Of a stretch of 64,000 nucleotides of DNA, positions 11,493 through 23,639 are shown piece by piece. Numbering within the stretch: the stretch's first letter is position 1; each line of letters opens with the position of its first letter. The position numbers were made by a program, and so were the translations under genes. The notes below the pieces were generated by a model. It was given only the letters and a program-made list of their open reading frames with translations. It had not been told where the DNA came from and searched no databases. Where the stretch lies: assembly GCA_000149265.1 (NCBI GenBank), contig CH000880.1, positions 48,687 to 112,686 of the forward strand, given 5' to 3'. Origin of the DNA: Ciona savignyi. Lineage: Eukaryota; Chordata; Ascidiacea; Phlebobranchia; Cionidae.

Positions 11493-12579
11493 GCATCAGA
11501 TTTGTTCGCGGTAACTTTCTCCTTCGGCGGCTCGTAGAAGCGAACAAGACAGAGATTGAGATAAAACGCGATACAACTCGAAGACAGCCCGGGATAGTGA
11601 GAAATCAAACATCGTGTTCTATGATCGCAAGGAGAAAGTAGAACGCTGTTTGTTTTATGTTGTCTCTATGTCACAACCCCTGCCCTACGTCTCATGGGTT
11701 CTAGTGGGAAGAAAATCGTTATGAAATTGCATTTCCACAAAACATTCGAATTCTGTAACTTAGCAATATGTAATAAACAATTATTTTAAGATTACCCAAC
11801 AAAATGAATTCCCGGTGTCGCAAAATGGCCTCCCATAGTATGAACGATGTACATTCTAATATTCAATATTGATGTTATAGTAGTAATAAAAATTAAATTA
11901 AATATTGAAAAAAATAAATAAATTTACGTAAACACCCAGCAATTAAAAAATTAATTCGTGTTAATCTGCGTAAAGCGCAATTCATTTAGGATCGTAACAT
12001 TGGTTGAATTTTAATTAAACACCCAAGTCTTCGCTACTGGTTTAGCGCCGTTTCTTCAAGAAAATAAGCTTTGTAAATTAGTTGAGAAAACTCTTAATAA
12101 ATAAGTGGTGAAAAAATAATTTATGTGTGTTTTAAATTAAAAAGAAAAACAGTTATAGATGATCCGCCAAATTTATTCGATACACCATTTGACTAAAATG
12201 ACGACTTGTGTCAAATTCAGCCTTCATAGAGTTATAGTAAGCAATCGTTTGTTGACACTACCGAAAAAATACAACTTCCTCCCCCTAGTTATTATCACGT
12301 GGTGACCTTTCGTCGTTGCACGATCCGTCGCTGAAAGGTGAAGGAAAAAAAGGGTTTTCACTCCGGTTCGCGTTGCTCTCCTTCCGACACCTTAGCCTCA
12401 TTCGGCGTCACCAGGCTCAATATATTTATCTCAAAGTGCATAAGAGGTTGAAAACCTTCTTTGAAGATTGGGACTTCCTTGACGTTGCTTGCCATGGTTG
12501 TCACCGCTCACCTCGGTTGTTCTGCAAGAACTGCCTGTCCCGTCTCTCGTCCCTAACATTAGTGGAATTTTATTTTAGT
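11493..12579. other. No recognisable gene
   Basis: A 102-codon frame at 12316-12624 contains a C-X2-C-X9-C-X2-C pattern. It starts inside an unexplained segment and runs into the repeat at 12580-12890, so it is not called as a gene. Confidence 0.4.
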
Positions 12580-12890
12580 TTTTTTTCTTTTTGGTCCACG
12601 CTTTCGGGCCACACCTTCTCCTAAAGCCGGCTCCCCCTCAGTACTGGGTCGCGCTTTACCGCACACTCTTCTTCAGGGCTTTATATTGTTTGGTTTTAAT
12701 TAAATTTGGATCGCTTAATATTGTTCTTTCGCTTAGATGTGGCGGCCGCGTCCGGTATATTTATTAAATTATATCGTTGTTTTAATGACTTGTTTTAACG
12801 ACTGTTCATTTTGCCGTCTTTTCCCGTGTCGTGATTTGATTCGTTTGCTATTATTTAATACTGGGTCAAAATTGAATAAACTAAACAGCC
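12580..12890 (+). repeat. Dispersed repeat family C copy
   Basis: It shares CCGCACACTCTTCTTC, GCGGCCGCGTCC, TTTTGCCGTCTTTTCC and GTGATTTGATTCGTTTGC with segments at 37386-37556 (reverse), 47143-47262 and 49335-49572. The family has no recognisable coding sequence and its ends are not defined here. Confidence 0.7.
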
Positions 12891-15845
12891 ATTCCTTCCA
12901 TGTTCGCCCACCATCAGCACGTCACGGTGAGGTGGTCACGTGACGAGTGCCACCATCTTTTACGCTAACCCGCCTATGTAGTGCGATGTTCGATTCTGCA
13001 CAGAAGTTCTGCTCATAGACAGCTCGTTTTGCACAAGAACCAACCCAAGCGCCGAGCTTTTTCTGCATTTCTTCGCTCCCAAAGTCTTAATTAGGTTTGT
13101 CTCTTGTATTCATATTTTATTACTCATGTTGGAAAGAGTAGAGAGGTTTTCGTAGCTTGTTTATAATTTTTTATATTATTTACAAAATTTCGTTACTTAT
13201 TATACGCAATGTAACCTTTATAAAATGGCTATTCGTGTAGGCCAAGTATAGCGTTTCAGTCAACATAACAATTGTTACGATTCTCCTTGACTTAAATACC
13301 ACGATAAAAATTAAAATTATCAATTTCTTTGTTTTTTCCAGCCCTCCAAACCCACCAAGCTCCATATTAAACCTCACAAATACGAACCGAATATAATTCG
13401 TGTCGGATCGGCGCCCGAGGGCCATTTTACCCGACCTAGTCCTCTTGTCATCGTTTCTCCATATTTTATTCAAAACCTGGTTTACGACACCATAATACAC
13501 ATAATCCAACTGTTTGAAACAAGATTCGATATATATTGCGATATATGAAATATCACAACTAATTTATTCGCTAGAGCGAACTTTTCCGGTAAAGTCGTAA
13601 ATACAGTCCGCCATTTTGTGGGTGGATTATCTAATATTTTTATTAGGACTTATAATCAAAAGAATCTACAATTATCCACTTACAAATGAACATTTTATTA
13701 TTTTAGATAAATAACAAATAACAACCATGTTTATAAATTAGAAGCAAAAATTTAAACGATATTACGTGAAAACAATTTACCGCAAGGTGGTGACAAAGAT
13801 TGTGATGTTTTAAAGAAATATTTTGTTCTGTAATCGATGAAACAAACCCTTAATTTCCCCAGTTAAGCGAGTTACGTGAGGTCAATTTACTTTCAATCCT
13901 TGATTTGCTTTGTGTTCGGGCGAATGGTCAGAACTTTGGAGAATAGTTGTTTATAAGAAGAAGGAAATTTGAAAAAATCCCGATATTTAAGTGTCTTCGT
14001 TAAAAAAGCGAGTTGTCTAGTTTGTCGGATTATTGAGTAATAATGACGTAATCGTCGTGTGGACGACGTCATCTTGTTGAATTGAAGCGATCAATTCCCC
14101 AACGACACCATCCAAACATTGGGTTGGAATCCTATGAGAATCGGAATTTCATTCTCACCAGTCGCGCGACGTCTATTTATAGATGTTTCCTGGATAGCGA
14201 CATCGACTGACGCTGCCTTGGACAAACACAACGACACTGGTATGTTATGACGTCATAACTAAACCCCATTGTGAGCGATTGTGACATAGTGCGCGCTGGT
14301 GTGCGTAATAATGGAGGCTAGCACAACGCCTTTCCCCAAGAAAACCACAATTCTTGAGACATGAAAAGACATGTTTGAACCGACATTTCTTACTTCTCTT
14401 GTGCGCAGATTTAAATCGATTCTTATTTTGAGTAGAAGCTCCTCAAGAAAACTTCGATGTGAGTTTCTACTCGGGAACACTTCCATCTAAGTTTATACTT
14501 GGCAACACTGATATGGGAGTTTCTACTCGGCAACACTGATGTGTGACTTTCCACACCCCCCGACTAGAGATAGTTTCGGTGGATTGTTTTCCATTTCCAT
14601 AGAAATTGTTTTTTCAATCGAATCTTCGATCGCCGCTTGGCGCCGCGAGATGACTAACCTATGACGCAATAATCACTTGGTTACATCATTCTTAGTCACT
14701 ATCATCGCAGGAACTCGTTACAGCGAAAGAGAAAATCATTGACAAATTCATAACCGAACAATAAGTGATCGCGACCCCGACAGTCACGTCATAATTGGAA
14801 TGCTTTCCGACGTGACGTATTTGCTAAGGATAAATATCAAGTTGTCGACGCCCATGGTATGAACGTTCCAGATGGTTCACTAATGTTTGAACTTGCTAAA
14901 TATTGTAATGGAAAGAAAATCTCACAGTCATTCATGTATGGACGCTAAGTGGACTTTGACACGGGGTTCAGTCTTAACATTGTGAACATTTCGTTGTTGT
15001 ACGCAAAACGACAAAATTTAACTAGATTATTAGGCTTGTATCGTGTAGTTATACCCACCTGCACAAGTGATCCATTTGGAACGTAGTGGCGCAAATTGTT
15101 TCAGTTAACAATTATGTTTCGTCTCAGCATAATAATTCTGGTAGGTTATGTAAGATATGTAATACCGAGCGGTGAAATGAGAATTGTATATTGCTGTATG
15201 TATTCATAACGCGGTCTGCTGTTAATACTTTTCACCTGATTTGAACCGAACACTACTTTTCCTACGCCGTGTAATTAACCTAATAAGTAGCAATTGTGTC
15301 GAGCGTTTCGTCTGGCTGGGTTGAACCGCCGAGTGAAGAGAAAAAGAACTTTTTTCCTTTTGACGAATGACTTGTTCGTATCGAGTGGCTGAACCGGTCA
15401 CTCGCATCGCGCACAACTAGAGAATGTTGCGTTTGCCATAAAACGAAAGTTTATTGTTGATAGGTATAAACAGATGTATATTTTGTGGAAGAGACAAGAA
15501 AAGTACTATATTGTTTGTTATTAACTAATGGAGTTTGGTTTAGATTATCTAACTGTATGTCGCTGTATTCGTTGGTATAATAGTTAAGTATTACGTGTGA
15601 AATGTTTCGAAACACTATGCAGTTAATATTTAACTATCGGGCGAACGATATTGTCATTCATAGAAGTTTGTTTGAATCGCAGGTCGCAGTAGCTCGAACA
15701 ATTATTCAAACCCTGATATCGAGGTTCTTTCTGACAGTCCAAGGTGGATTACGACAACGTTCAGCTTGCCGGTTCTCAGCGCGACTCCTCTTTGTTCTGT
15801 AACCAGTGTTGCCGGAGGTTTTCTAACAGCAGTTATTCAAGTGCG
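12891..15845. other. Gene-free stretch upstream of the PH-domain gene
   Basis: No coding exon recognised. It includes a diverged tandem repeat (14458-14545), a TATTTATA box at 14174-14181 and a TGACGTCA site at 14248. The region just upstream of 15846 probably holds the promoter and leader of the PH-domain gene. Confidence 0.4.
14458..14545. repeat. Diverged tandem repeat, about 3 units of 28-33 bp
   Basis: GAGTTTCTACTCGGGAACACT, AAGTTTATACTTGGCAACACTG and GAGTTTCTACTCGGCAACACTG follow one another. Confidence 0.7.
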
Positions 15846-16202
15846 ATGGGCGCTGAGAACACTGCTACCGTGTGTGAAGGCTCCATTGAAAAGAAAGTTG
15901 ACAGACGACTCCCCATCGGGCCAGCCTGGAAGCGCAAGTTCTGTGTCCTTGACGGCGAAGCACTGCGCTTTTATGGGGGTTCCAGCTCAAAACGTGAAGG
16001 ACGGTGTCATCGGACACTACCTTTGTGCCACATCAAGAAAGTTGTCAAAATACACGAAGAGGGTTCAACGAACACACGATATTTTAACGTTGAAACTGAG
16101 CAAGGTGAAACCATGATGTTCAGATGCAAAGAAAGGATTGGATGGGTGGCGCAAATCCAAATCCAACTTATACATTACAAGGTACCAGAAGTATTAGATT
16201 AA
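15846..16202 (+). CDS. PHLDA-family PH-domain-only protein
   Basis: An intronless frame of 118 residues from the ATG at 15846; the same frame is open further upstream but without an ATG. Nearly all of it is one PH domain: strand 1 TVCEGSIEKK, the conserved WKRKFCVL of strand 3, then LCHIKKVVKI, TRYFNVETEQG, MMFRCKER and the closing helix GWVAQIQIQLIHYK with its invariant Trp. Small size, a PH domain filling the protein, a single exon, and the FRC...GWxAQI spacing all fit the PHLDA2/PHLDA3 group. These bind membrane phosphoinositides and in vertebrates restrain Akt signalling. Which PHLDA it corresponds to cannot be told, and function is inferred from the family. Confidence 0.8.
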   Translation: MGAENTATVCEGSIEKKVDRRLPIGPAWKRKFCVLDGEALRFYGGSSSKREGRCHRTLPLCHIKKVVKIHEEGSTNTRYFNVETEQGETMMFRCKERIGWVAQIQIQLIHYKVPEVLD

Positions 16203-17626
16203 GATTCAATACTATGATAAATATGTTTCCTTGGTGAAGCTCGATTTGACAGTCCGCCTTTGTCTGATTGATTCGCCGCCTAAGTTAGGAGAAAAGTGAT
16301 TCATAAGGAAACGAGAGCGAAAATGAAAGATTCAAAATTGCATCGTTCGGTGTTATAGGTTAGGAGAATAGGTTCAAACCAAACAACACATTCGAATTCG
16401 CTATTTATCTATTTACCATAAAAATACAACTTTACTGCGTTATAATGTTAGCACGTTTTGTATCGCAGTCAAGATAGCGCGAGCGTGAGTCTTATGTGTT
16501 ATAAATATCTACATCGTTAAACATTTGGATCACCGTGCCAGCTATACGCACAACAAATAGGTAATTGAACGGTAGTGTTACACTTAAGCACAATTATAAC
16601 CCCAAATTAGAAGTAGAACTTTACCGATAAAGCGTGGTCGGAAATGAGTTCGTTCATTTTGATTTCCTCATTATAATATCTAGTTCGACCTCTATGGTAA
16701 TTGCAAGCTAGCGAATGTGCTATGGTGCTGATTGATGAATGATTTCGCTCTAAACCACTAGCGACATACAACATCAAGCTTGCAGTAACCAGTGGAAATC
16801 TTACTTTAAAATTTCTTGATATCATTCTTGAGTTTGTACTTTCGGAAAGTAAACCAAATTATTAAGTTTTCACCATAATCTATTAACCTTTCCATACTTG
16901 CCATAACGTTTCGTTATTTACTATCTAGTTGTCGGAGAAAATAAATAATGTTTTCAAATAATTACCCTGCTAGACACGTGACTCAGTCAAATACTTTGTT
17001 TGGCCGCTCACTATGACGACACAGGCCCATTATGACGACGTTCTATCATCTATTCGTTAACAAAGGTCTTTTCTCAATAAATATTACTGCGCGCGGAGTA
17101 ACACTGGTTTGTAAAACCCAAAACTAAAATTCATATTTATAAACCACCCTACAACTTTAGTGTGTTGACATTGAGCTACGAATTTTTTTAAATCGATTCC
17201 CAAGTTTAATTACCCTCATTGAAAATAAAAATTGACATTTCGAATTCAGCTAAACTAACATATAAGAATAATTTTACATGTAATATATCAATATATTTAT
17301 ACTTCTATTGAACAAATTTTGTTTTGTAATTAGCAATACGGGGTTAAATATTATTACAATTATTGCTGTTAGTCAATTCATTTGTTGCTATTTCTGGTAT
17401 AAAACGTAATCCGAACTTTTAATTGGTCGTAAATTTGAAAGCAAATTACGTTTTACTAGTTACGACTGGTTGGGATTACGTAATAGTGTATTGCGTTTCA
17501 TGAATCAATATCGCTTGGTTCATGTACTAATATGGTCGAGTAGTTTATACGATGCGTTGCCATCTGCTTGTTAATTTCCGGTGTGTGTGGTTCGACAGTC
17601 ATGACTTTAACCGCAATCGCATACAT
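16203..17626. other. No recognisable feature
   Basis: AT-rich DNA downstream of the PH-domain gene. No coding exon or repeat was identified. Confidence 0.4.
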
Positions 17627-17909
17627 CAGTCGTTCTTAACCTGTGGGTAATTACCTACAAAGGGGTAATTTGGCGTTTTAAATGGGGTAAAATAAATTAT
17701 CAAAATAAAAAAAGAAGTTACTTCGATGGCAAACGTTGTCATGCGCTTCTACTCTAAAAGCCCTTTAATTTACAACAAATACTGACCTTTTTACTGTGGG
17801 TTTATTTTGGATCGCAAGCTATATTAGGTGTTGTTTTTTAAAAAGGGGGTAATTGATATCCATCAAAACATTTTGGGGGAAACAACAGAAAAAAGGATAA
17901 GAACCACTG
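17627..17909. mobile_element. hAT-type MITE, 283 bp
   Basis: Ends CAGTCGTTCTTAACC and GGATAAGAACCACTG are near-perfect inverted copies. Flanks GCATACAT and GTATACGT match at 6 of 8 positions, consistent with an aged 8-bp duplication. The subterminal GGGTAATTACC motif links it to the element at 58681. Confidence 0.8.
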
Positions 17910-17917
17910 GTATACGT

Positions 17918-19367
17918 GGTGCAATAAACCAGTGGAATTTTAAAGCGATAGGATTAAAAATGGTGGAAAAATCGTGCGTTTAAGATGATAGGTGTTGTAA
18001 GATGTTAGTTTACATTGGGATATCGTGATTGCTTGTTACACATGAATTGAACGGTTGTTGTTTTATCTCTCGGACGTTACAATGTCTTCTGCAAACCAAC
18101 CTGTGGTGACGTGCATAGGACTGATGCCAAATTCTTTTAAATTAAGTTTTTACATTTGAACTTTTCCTAAATATTTCTTTTCCTATCGATCAAACACTTT
18201 GATAGGCTTTTTCATGCAAGCATATATGCGAAGGGAAGTACTAAAATATTAAACGACGGAAAACGGAAATTCATACTAATCCGTAACTCCACCCTAATGC
18301 CGTTGAGTTTAAAACTATCGAATTCGCACAAACTAATCACTCACCCCATAGCAATAATGTGGTTCACAGATAATTTCTTAATTGTTTTGTATGTGTTTCC
18401 GTTGTTTAATATTTCCATCCTTTAGTTTTAGCCTGTATCGATAACAGCAACATCTTTTCGGAAAATGACGTCATTTTGCAGCATAAATTTCCGTTCGCCC
18501 AAGGCATTGTTACGTCATTGCAAGTTGTTTATTGTTTCAAGCGTCGGATTAATGTTGGACCCCATTAAGTCAGCTATGTACTGGCATATGTGGACACCCC
18601 GTGTAAACATAGGGGCGTTTTGTTTGACTATTATTTCAGGGATTTGTCAACCAACGCCGCCGTGTATTGTTAACGATTTAGCTTCCCAGGCAGATGGTAA
18701 TGGTTGTGGCCTTCGCTTCACATTAATTCTGTGGGTTTGATGACTATCTCCCTTGTAATGTCGGGCGCATGGTCTTTCTCCCAAGCTTAAGTAGTTCGTC
18801 GCCATTCTCTCAAATAAATTGGTCGCGTTATCGCACCCCATATCAACTACGCTGCCCATTAGTCTACGCAGAGGGACATTTTAATCGGTTAATTGATGCC
18901 CCCCCCCAAAAAAAAACAGGAGTGCCGGCAAAACTACCAATTCCACCGACGGTTAATCGCCCATTGTAATGAGGGAAGTTAATAAATCATGGATGAAATG
19001 TTTAATTTATACCGCAACTAAAGGAAGTGTAGGAAACGTCGTATTTATCACTCGGTTCATTCACTTTATTAATGACAAGTTGTGAATTAACGCAACACGC
19101 TCGTTTCTCTTTTCCACGCGAACAATGCAATTCGACCAATATTTACAAAATTAGATTGTTTTACATCAAACAATTGATTCGTTTTGCTGGTTTGGCAAAT
19201 AAATAGCGGAATTTCTATTTGTAATCACGAATTAATTAATAGAAAAAAATGATCCCATTTTACCTTGCTGCTATTTTTGGCATTTTTTGCTTTATTCCCA
19301 ATATCCAAAGTTTTATATCTTCACTGTTGTCACACAATACTTAGTTCAACCAACCATTTTTCCGCAG
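17918..19367. other. No recognised exon upstream of the PDZ gene
   Basis: The missing 5' exons of the PDZ gene should lie here or further left, but none could be assigned. A TGACGTCA site is at 18466-18473. Confidence 0.35.
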
Positions 19368-21272
19368 AACCGCCAAGACATTATCCGATACAAGCAACTT
19401 AACAACAGTATCCTAGCAACAGAGGGCGCCATGCAGCGGCTACGATCCTCCTCCCTCAATCATGACGTCACCAGCAATCACGTCATAGAGGGGCGATCGC
19501 GCGGTTGCAGGAGGGTTGAGCTACCGAACCACAGGAACAGCGGGACTGGTAGGTCGTTTCTACCGCGCGTGGACTCGAAATATCCTCGGTTTAAAAAATG
19601 GAGAAAACCTGCTTTTAGCACAATATGAAAGGACGAACAATAATTGTAACACAATTTAAAAATCTGACATTTTTCTTTTTTTTTAAATATCTAGTGTTTT
19701 AAACTTTTTCGTTATTGCTTAATTAAATTTTAAAACGTTACAATTATTGATTTTTTTCATATTATGCTAAAAACGTTTTTGTCCATTTTTGCACCAATCA
19801 ATAAAAATATTTGTTTGTTCCATGAGGCAAAAATAAGAAAAAAACATATTTTCGAAATCGCTAATAATCCCCGCTTCGCAGGCATCGGTATCACGGTGAT
19901 TCCCCTCAGCGATGGTAAGATCGTGGTCAACAGGGTGCTGGACGGTGGTCCTGCCATGCGATTGGGTGGTATCAACCCACGTGACCAGATCGTAGCAGCC
20001 AATGGGCTGAGAGTAACGAGCGTGGAGATGTTGTCAGAGGTTGTTCGGGATTCCCCGGAATCGGTAACTTTGCTGATCAAACCAAGAATATGCAAATCGT
20101 GAGTTGATGACGTCATTGACGTGTCTTGTAGCAATATAATATTTTAGTTCATATTATTATACGTTTCAATCCACCGAATGCTCATTCCCATAATATCAAG
20201 TCTCTAGATGTCGTTATCCACATTAAGTTAACACTTAATCTAATTATTTTAACAATTTTGTATACGGTCGTGTGGCCAAATGGTTAACGCGACCGATACA
20301 TATACAGACTCTTATAAAAAAACGGTCCTGGCGAGGAGCCCATTACGGGTTCGAAACTTGGGCTGGTAGAACAAAATATTCAAACAATTTCTAAGACAAC
20401 TGTGTGAATTGGTATGATAGCGCTCCAGCTTTCTATAAATAAAAGCAAAGTTCCTACCAATCTTTGATGCTTGTTATGCTTCAATTCATTTTAAATCCTT
20501 ATCCGAGCCACGTTTAATAACACACACGACACTATTATTTGAAATATAAATAATTAAAATAATAAACTCCGCCACTTCGTTCAAATATTTTCAATAAATT
20601 TTTCATAGAACGTCGCAGTAAGCCCTACCAACCTTTTCCAGAAGCCCATATTGTGCGTTAATATTTAATAATATAATATTCCTGCTTAATATTTAATGTG
20701 TAAGCCGTGGTAACTATACCAACAGGCCGTCACCGGTGCCAGACGACCCGAAAGCGCTGCTACACAAGGATATGGAGAATAAACCAGAATATATCAACAC
20801 TGACGACCGGACAAACCTAGAGAAAGGTGGGTGACTTATCAACTTGTGGGGTCATTATGGGGGTTGAGTGTTGAACATATGGGGTAGTAGTTGGGGTGGA
20901 TGTCGTGGATCGGAAGATGATTGGTTTGAGTACGGTCGTGTGGCGCAATGGTTAGCGCGACCATACATATATCTTTATATACAAAAACGGTCAAAGTGAT
21001 GAGCCCATCCTGGGTTCGAAACTTGGCTCGGTAAAAAAATAACAAAAAAAGAGAAAATATTTGATACCCTTCCTGGTTATTCTTTTGAGATTAAATTTAA
21101 CATGGGGAAACATGCGATATCAAGATGTGATGTCATATTTGTCCCTGCTAAGGGGATCCCCCTGATGATTCTACCTGTTCATACAGGATTTCTGACATCA
21201 ATTTGTCGCCCAGGTTTCCTTCGACGCAGTTCCAGAGAACGCAGTTCGCCCCGCCATTTTAAATTCTTTTGA
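19368..21272 (+). CDS. PDZ-domain protein, C-terminal part (4 exons)
   Basis: Exons 19368-19548, 19882-20098, 20726-20826 and 21214-21272 have consensus splice sites and matching phases (0/1, 1/2, 2/1, 1/stop). They give 185 residues ending RSSPRHFKFF. Exon 1 is polar with a possible coiled coil (DIIRYKQLNNSILATEGAMQ). Exon 2 is most of a PDZ domain: GIGITVIPLSDGKIVVNRVL, then GGPAMRLGGINPRDQIVAANG and a final strand SVTLLIKP. PDZ domains bind C-terminal peptides of partners and scaffold them. The exon 2 to 3 intron (20263-20372) and the exon 3 to 4 intron (20931-21030) each hold a family B SINE. The first exon begins at an acceptor in phase 0, so the gene continues upstream. I cannot assign a specific PDZ family. 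Confidence 0.75.
20263..20372 (+). mobile_element. SINE family B copy
   Basis: ACGGTCGTGTGGCCAAATGG, TTAACGCGACC and ACGGGTTCGAAACTTGG. It lies within an intron of the PDZ gene. Confidence 0.78.
20931..21030 (+). mobile_element. SINE family B copy
   Basis: ACGGTCGTGTGGCGCAATGG, TTAGCGCGACC and CTGGGTTCGAAACTTGG, followed by an A-rich run. It lies within the last intron of the PDZ gene. Confidence 0.8.
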
Positions 21273-21629
21273 ACAATTGTGTGCGATTTCTATGTGAGAG
21301 GTGCTCTTCGAGAGAAAACCATTGGTCAACACTGCTGACGTCAGACGTCAAACATTATGGCAGTTTTTTTGTTGAATTGACAAATATATTCTTGCGAGAT
21401 ATATACAACCTAGAATGTTAGCCCTTAGAAGAAACATCGTCAACTATAGACACACTATTACACAAGTGATTAACTTATTTATTTCAATGTATTTTGTCGT
21501 TTTTCTGCTGTTGCATCACATGCTGCGAAGTGTAAAATAATAAATCTTCAAAAAATATGACGTGGGTGATAGATCTTGCCGCAGTTTAAGGTAACTTAAC
21601 TTGGCTCCAAAACCGCGACATAGTTATTG

Positions 21630-21770
21630 CAATATAGTTCTCTATCATACGCAACACGCCGCAATAGCTCCGGTAACCCGACGGTGGGCGCGAGGTGATC
21701 TGACGATTGCCAGTGTGTTAACCCCCTTGGTTTTCCCGATCACGAGGACAAACATGAACATATTCTATCC
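21630..21770 (+). mobile_element. SINE family A tail fragment
   Basis: Only the distal part is present: CTCTATCATACGCAACACGC through GGTAACCCGACGGTGGGCGC to ACGAGGACAAACATGAACAT. Confidence 0.85.
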
Positions 21771-22677
21771 TAACTTAATATGGTTCTTATCCCCGAAGCC
21801 AATACAGACGTTGGAACAATATAGCTCGTCCCGCGTCACCGATATTCCAGAAAAGTAAATATATCGCTGGAATAGAAGCTTCAGACGTTGCAATTATGAT
21901 GTCCGGCACATACTGAAACCGAATCATTAACTTCTGTATGAACAGCAGCTGGGCCGCTTCCTTCTTAAAAAGCCACATCTGTTCATAACCCCCGGATTAA
22001 CAATCAATGTTATTAGGCTGCACCAAACAGCCATTGGTTAATTATGCATTGGCAGGTGCAGCAGGTGTGCTCGACCAAACACCAATGTTAATTGTATCCG
22101 GCGGTGGTGGAAATAATAAAGCCGATTTAATTCTTTCTTGAAATGTACAGTTAATTCTGACAAGAAGTCTGTTGTTTTTTGAGCTTGTGACTTTATTGTC
22201 ATGCAAGTATAACGACGAGTGAAATCGGACAAAATTTAGATATTTCGTTATTTGGGGGTAAATCGTGGTTGTCGGACTGAGTTGTGGTATTTTCATTTTA
22301 CTAATGTCATCGGCTACACTGTTAAAAAGGTAGAGAACCACAAGGTTTAAGCGTCGAAATCTATGAAAGGGTGTTGTCGGTTTTGAGGCATTCACTTTGG
22401 TACCGAAGAGTAGATTGCCTGAATCTTTACATTATTATTCGTAAATTGTATATACAAAATTTGAAATCTTCATATAGAAATTCACTTTTACGATTTAAAA
22501 CATGGTCATGTTAGTGGCTATGTATCTTAGGAGTGAAAGTCTAAAAATCGATTTGTTCACGTGATAAAATAACCTAGCTTTGTGAAACATTACACTTGTT
22601 GCATTGACACGATCGAAATATAACCAATGGTTCTTTATCGCCATCTTGCGGATCATAAGTGAGTAATTTTAACATAG
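21771..22677. other. No recognisable feature
   Basis: Short open frames only, none with a recognisable motif. Confidence 0.4.
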
Positions 22678-22924
22678 GTTGGGATATTCATGTTTAACCC
22701 CGTGAATGGGAAAACTAACCACCGTCGGGTTACAAGAGCTATTGTTTGTATATGATAGACATGTTCCTTTCAATTTGGTAGAATCCGTTAATCCGCTGGG
22801 TTCAGGCAATGTCCGTTAAGTGCCTTGCCCAAGGTCACAACCGACTAGCTAGCGACCAGTTTCGCTCCTACAACCTTTCGATTGAAAGGCGACACACTAA
22901 ACCGCCAGGCTAACCAGCCGGACA
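22678..22924 (-). mobile_element. SINE family A copy with small deletion
   Basis: Reverse orientation. The segment between GGGAAAACTAA and CCACCGTCGGGTTAC is shortened, and the tRNA-like head is present near 22860-22920. Confidence 0.87.
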
Positions 22925-23018
22925 AACAGTACGCTTTTCAAGTGCAGCCGATTGCTGGAATAATGATCTACTTTCAACTTTAAATTGATACAAATGAAAA
23001 GTACTTATGTTGTTAACT

Positions 23019-23639
23019 TGTGGGCTCGCGCTTTTTAAAAGCTGATTGCTTCTGCTTGTAGCTTTTTGATGGAGATCTTTATTCTGGTTACTTTGAACTT
23101 GACATAGCTTGCCCTGTCCTCAAAAGCCCACTAATATAGTTGTATAGCCACGACTTGTAATGTCTTGATCTTACACTCGAAGTCTATAACTCTTGATTCA
23201 CTTTAGTTGTATTCTGCGTCTCATTCAATATACGGTTTATTTGCGACTCAAGTTACTTAGTACGTCATTCAGCATGACGCCAGTTGTATAGTCTAAGGTA
23301 CGTTATACAGCATGACGCAAGTAATCTCAAGTACGTTATTGTAGGTTATATTTAAAATATATTTAAATTTCCAGAATATATAGGGACTTTACAAGGTGCG
23401 AAAAGTTTACGTGCGAGACGTTTCACATCTGCACGTTTGACTAACTGTGAAAATTGGGTGAAAAAACTATGTTAATGATTTAAACGGCAAAAATACAAAA
23501 GGCCCGTACAAGGTGATAATTACGTACAAAGTAATAAAACGTAAGAGTCGGTAAACTTGAAACGCAAAAAAAACGACGTTAAAACACAAAATGTTTTATA
23601 CATAAATTAAAACAAATATATACTATACGAAATGCTACA
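23019..23639 (-). repeat. Long terminal repeat, left copy
   Basis: Begins TGTGGGCTCGCGCTTTTTAA and ends ACGAAATGCTACA. It matches 25264-25883 along its length with scattered substitutions and one differing AT-rich patch near 23345. Confidence 0.85.

Noticed and set aside
12316..12624. Frame with a Cys-X2-Cys pattern suggesting a zinc finger
   Set aside because: Only one such pattern is present, there is no family match, and the frame overlaps a dispersed repeat.
13180..13509. Reverse frame of 109 codons
   Set aside because: No recognisable domain, a hydrophobic and low-complexity C-terminal half, and no linked exons found.
21214..21294. Alternative frame VSFDAVPENAVRPAIL for the last PDZ exon
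   Set aside because: The phase from the previous exon requires the other frame, which ends at 21272.
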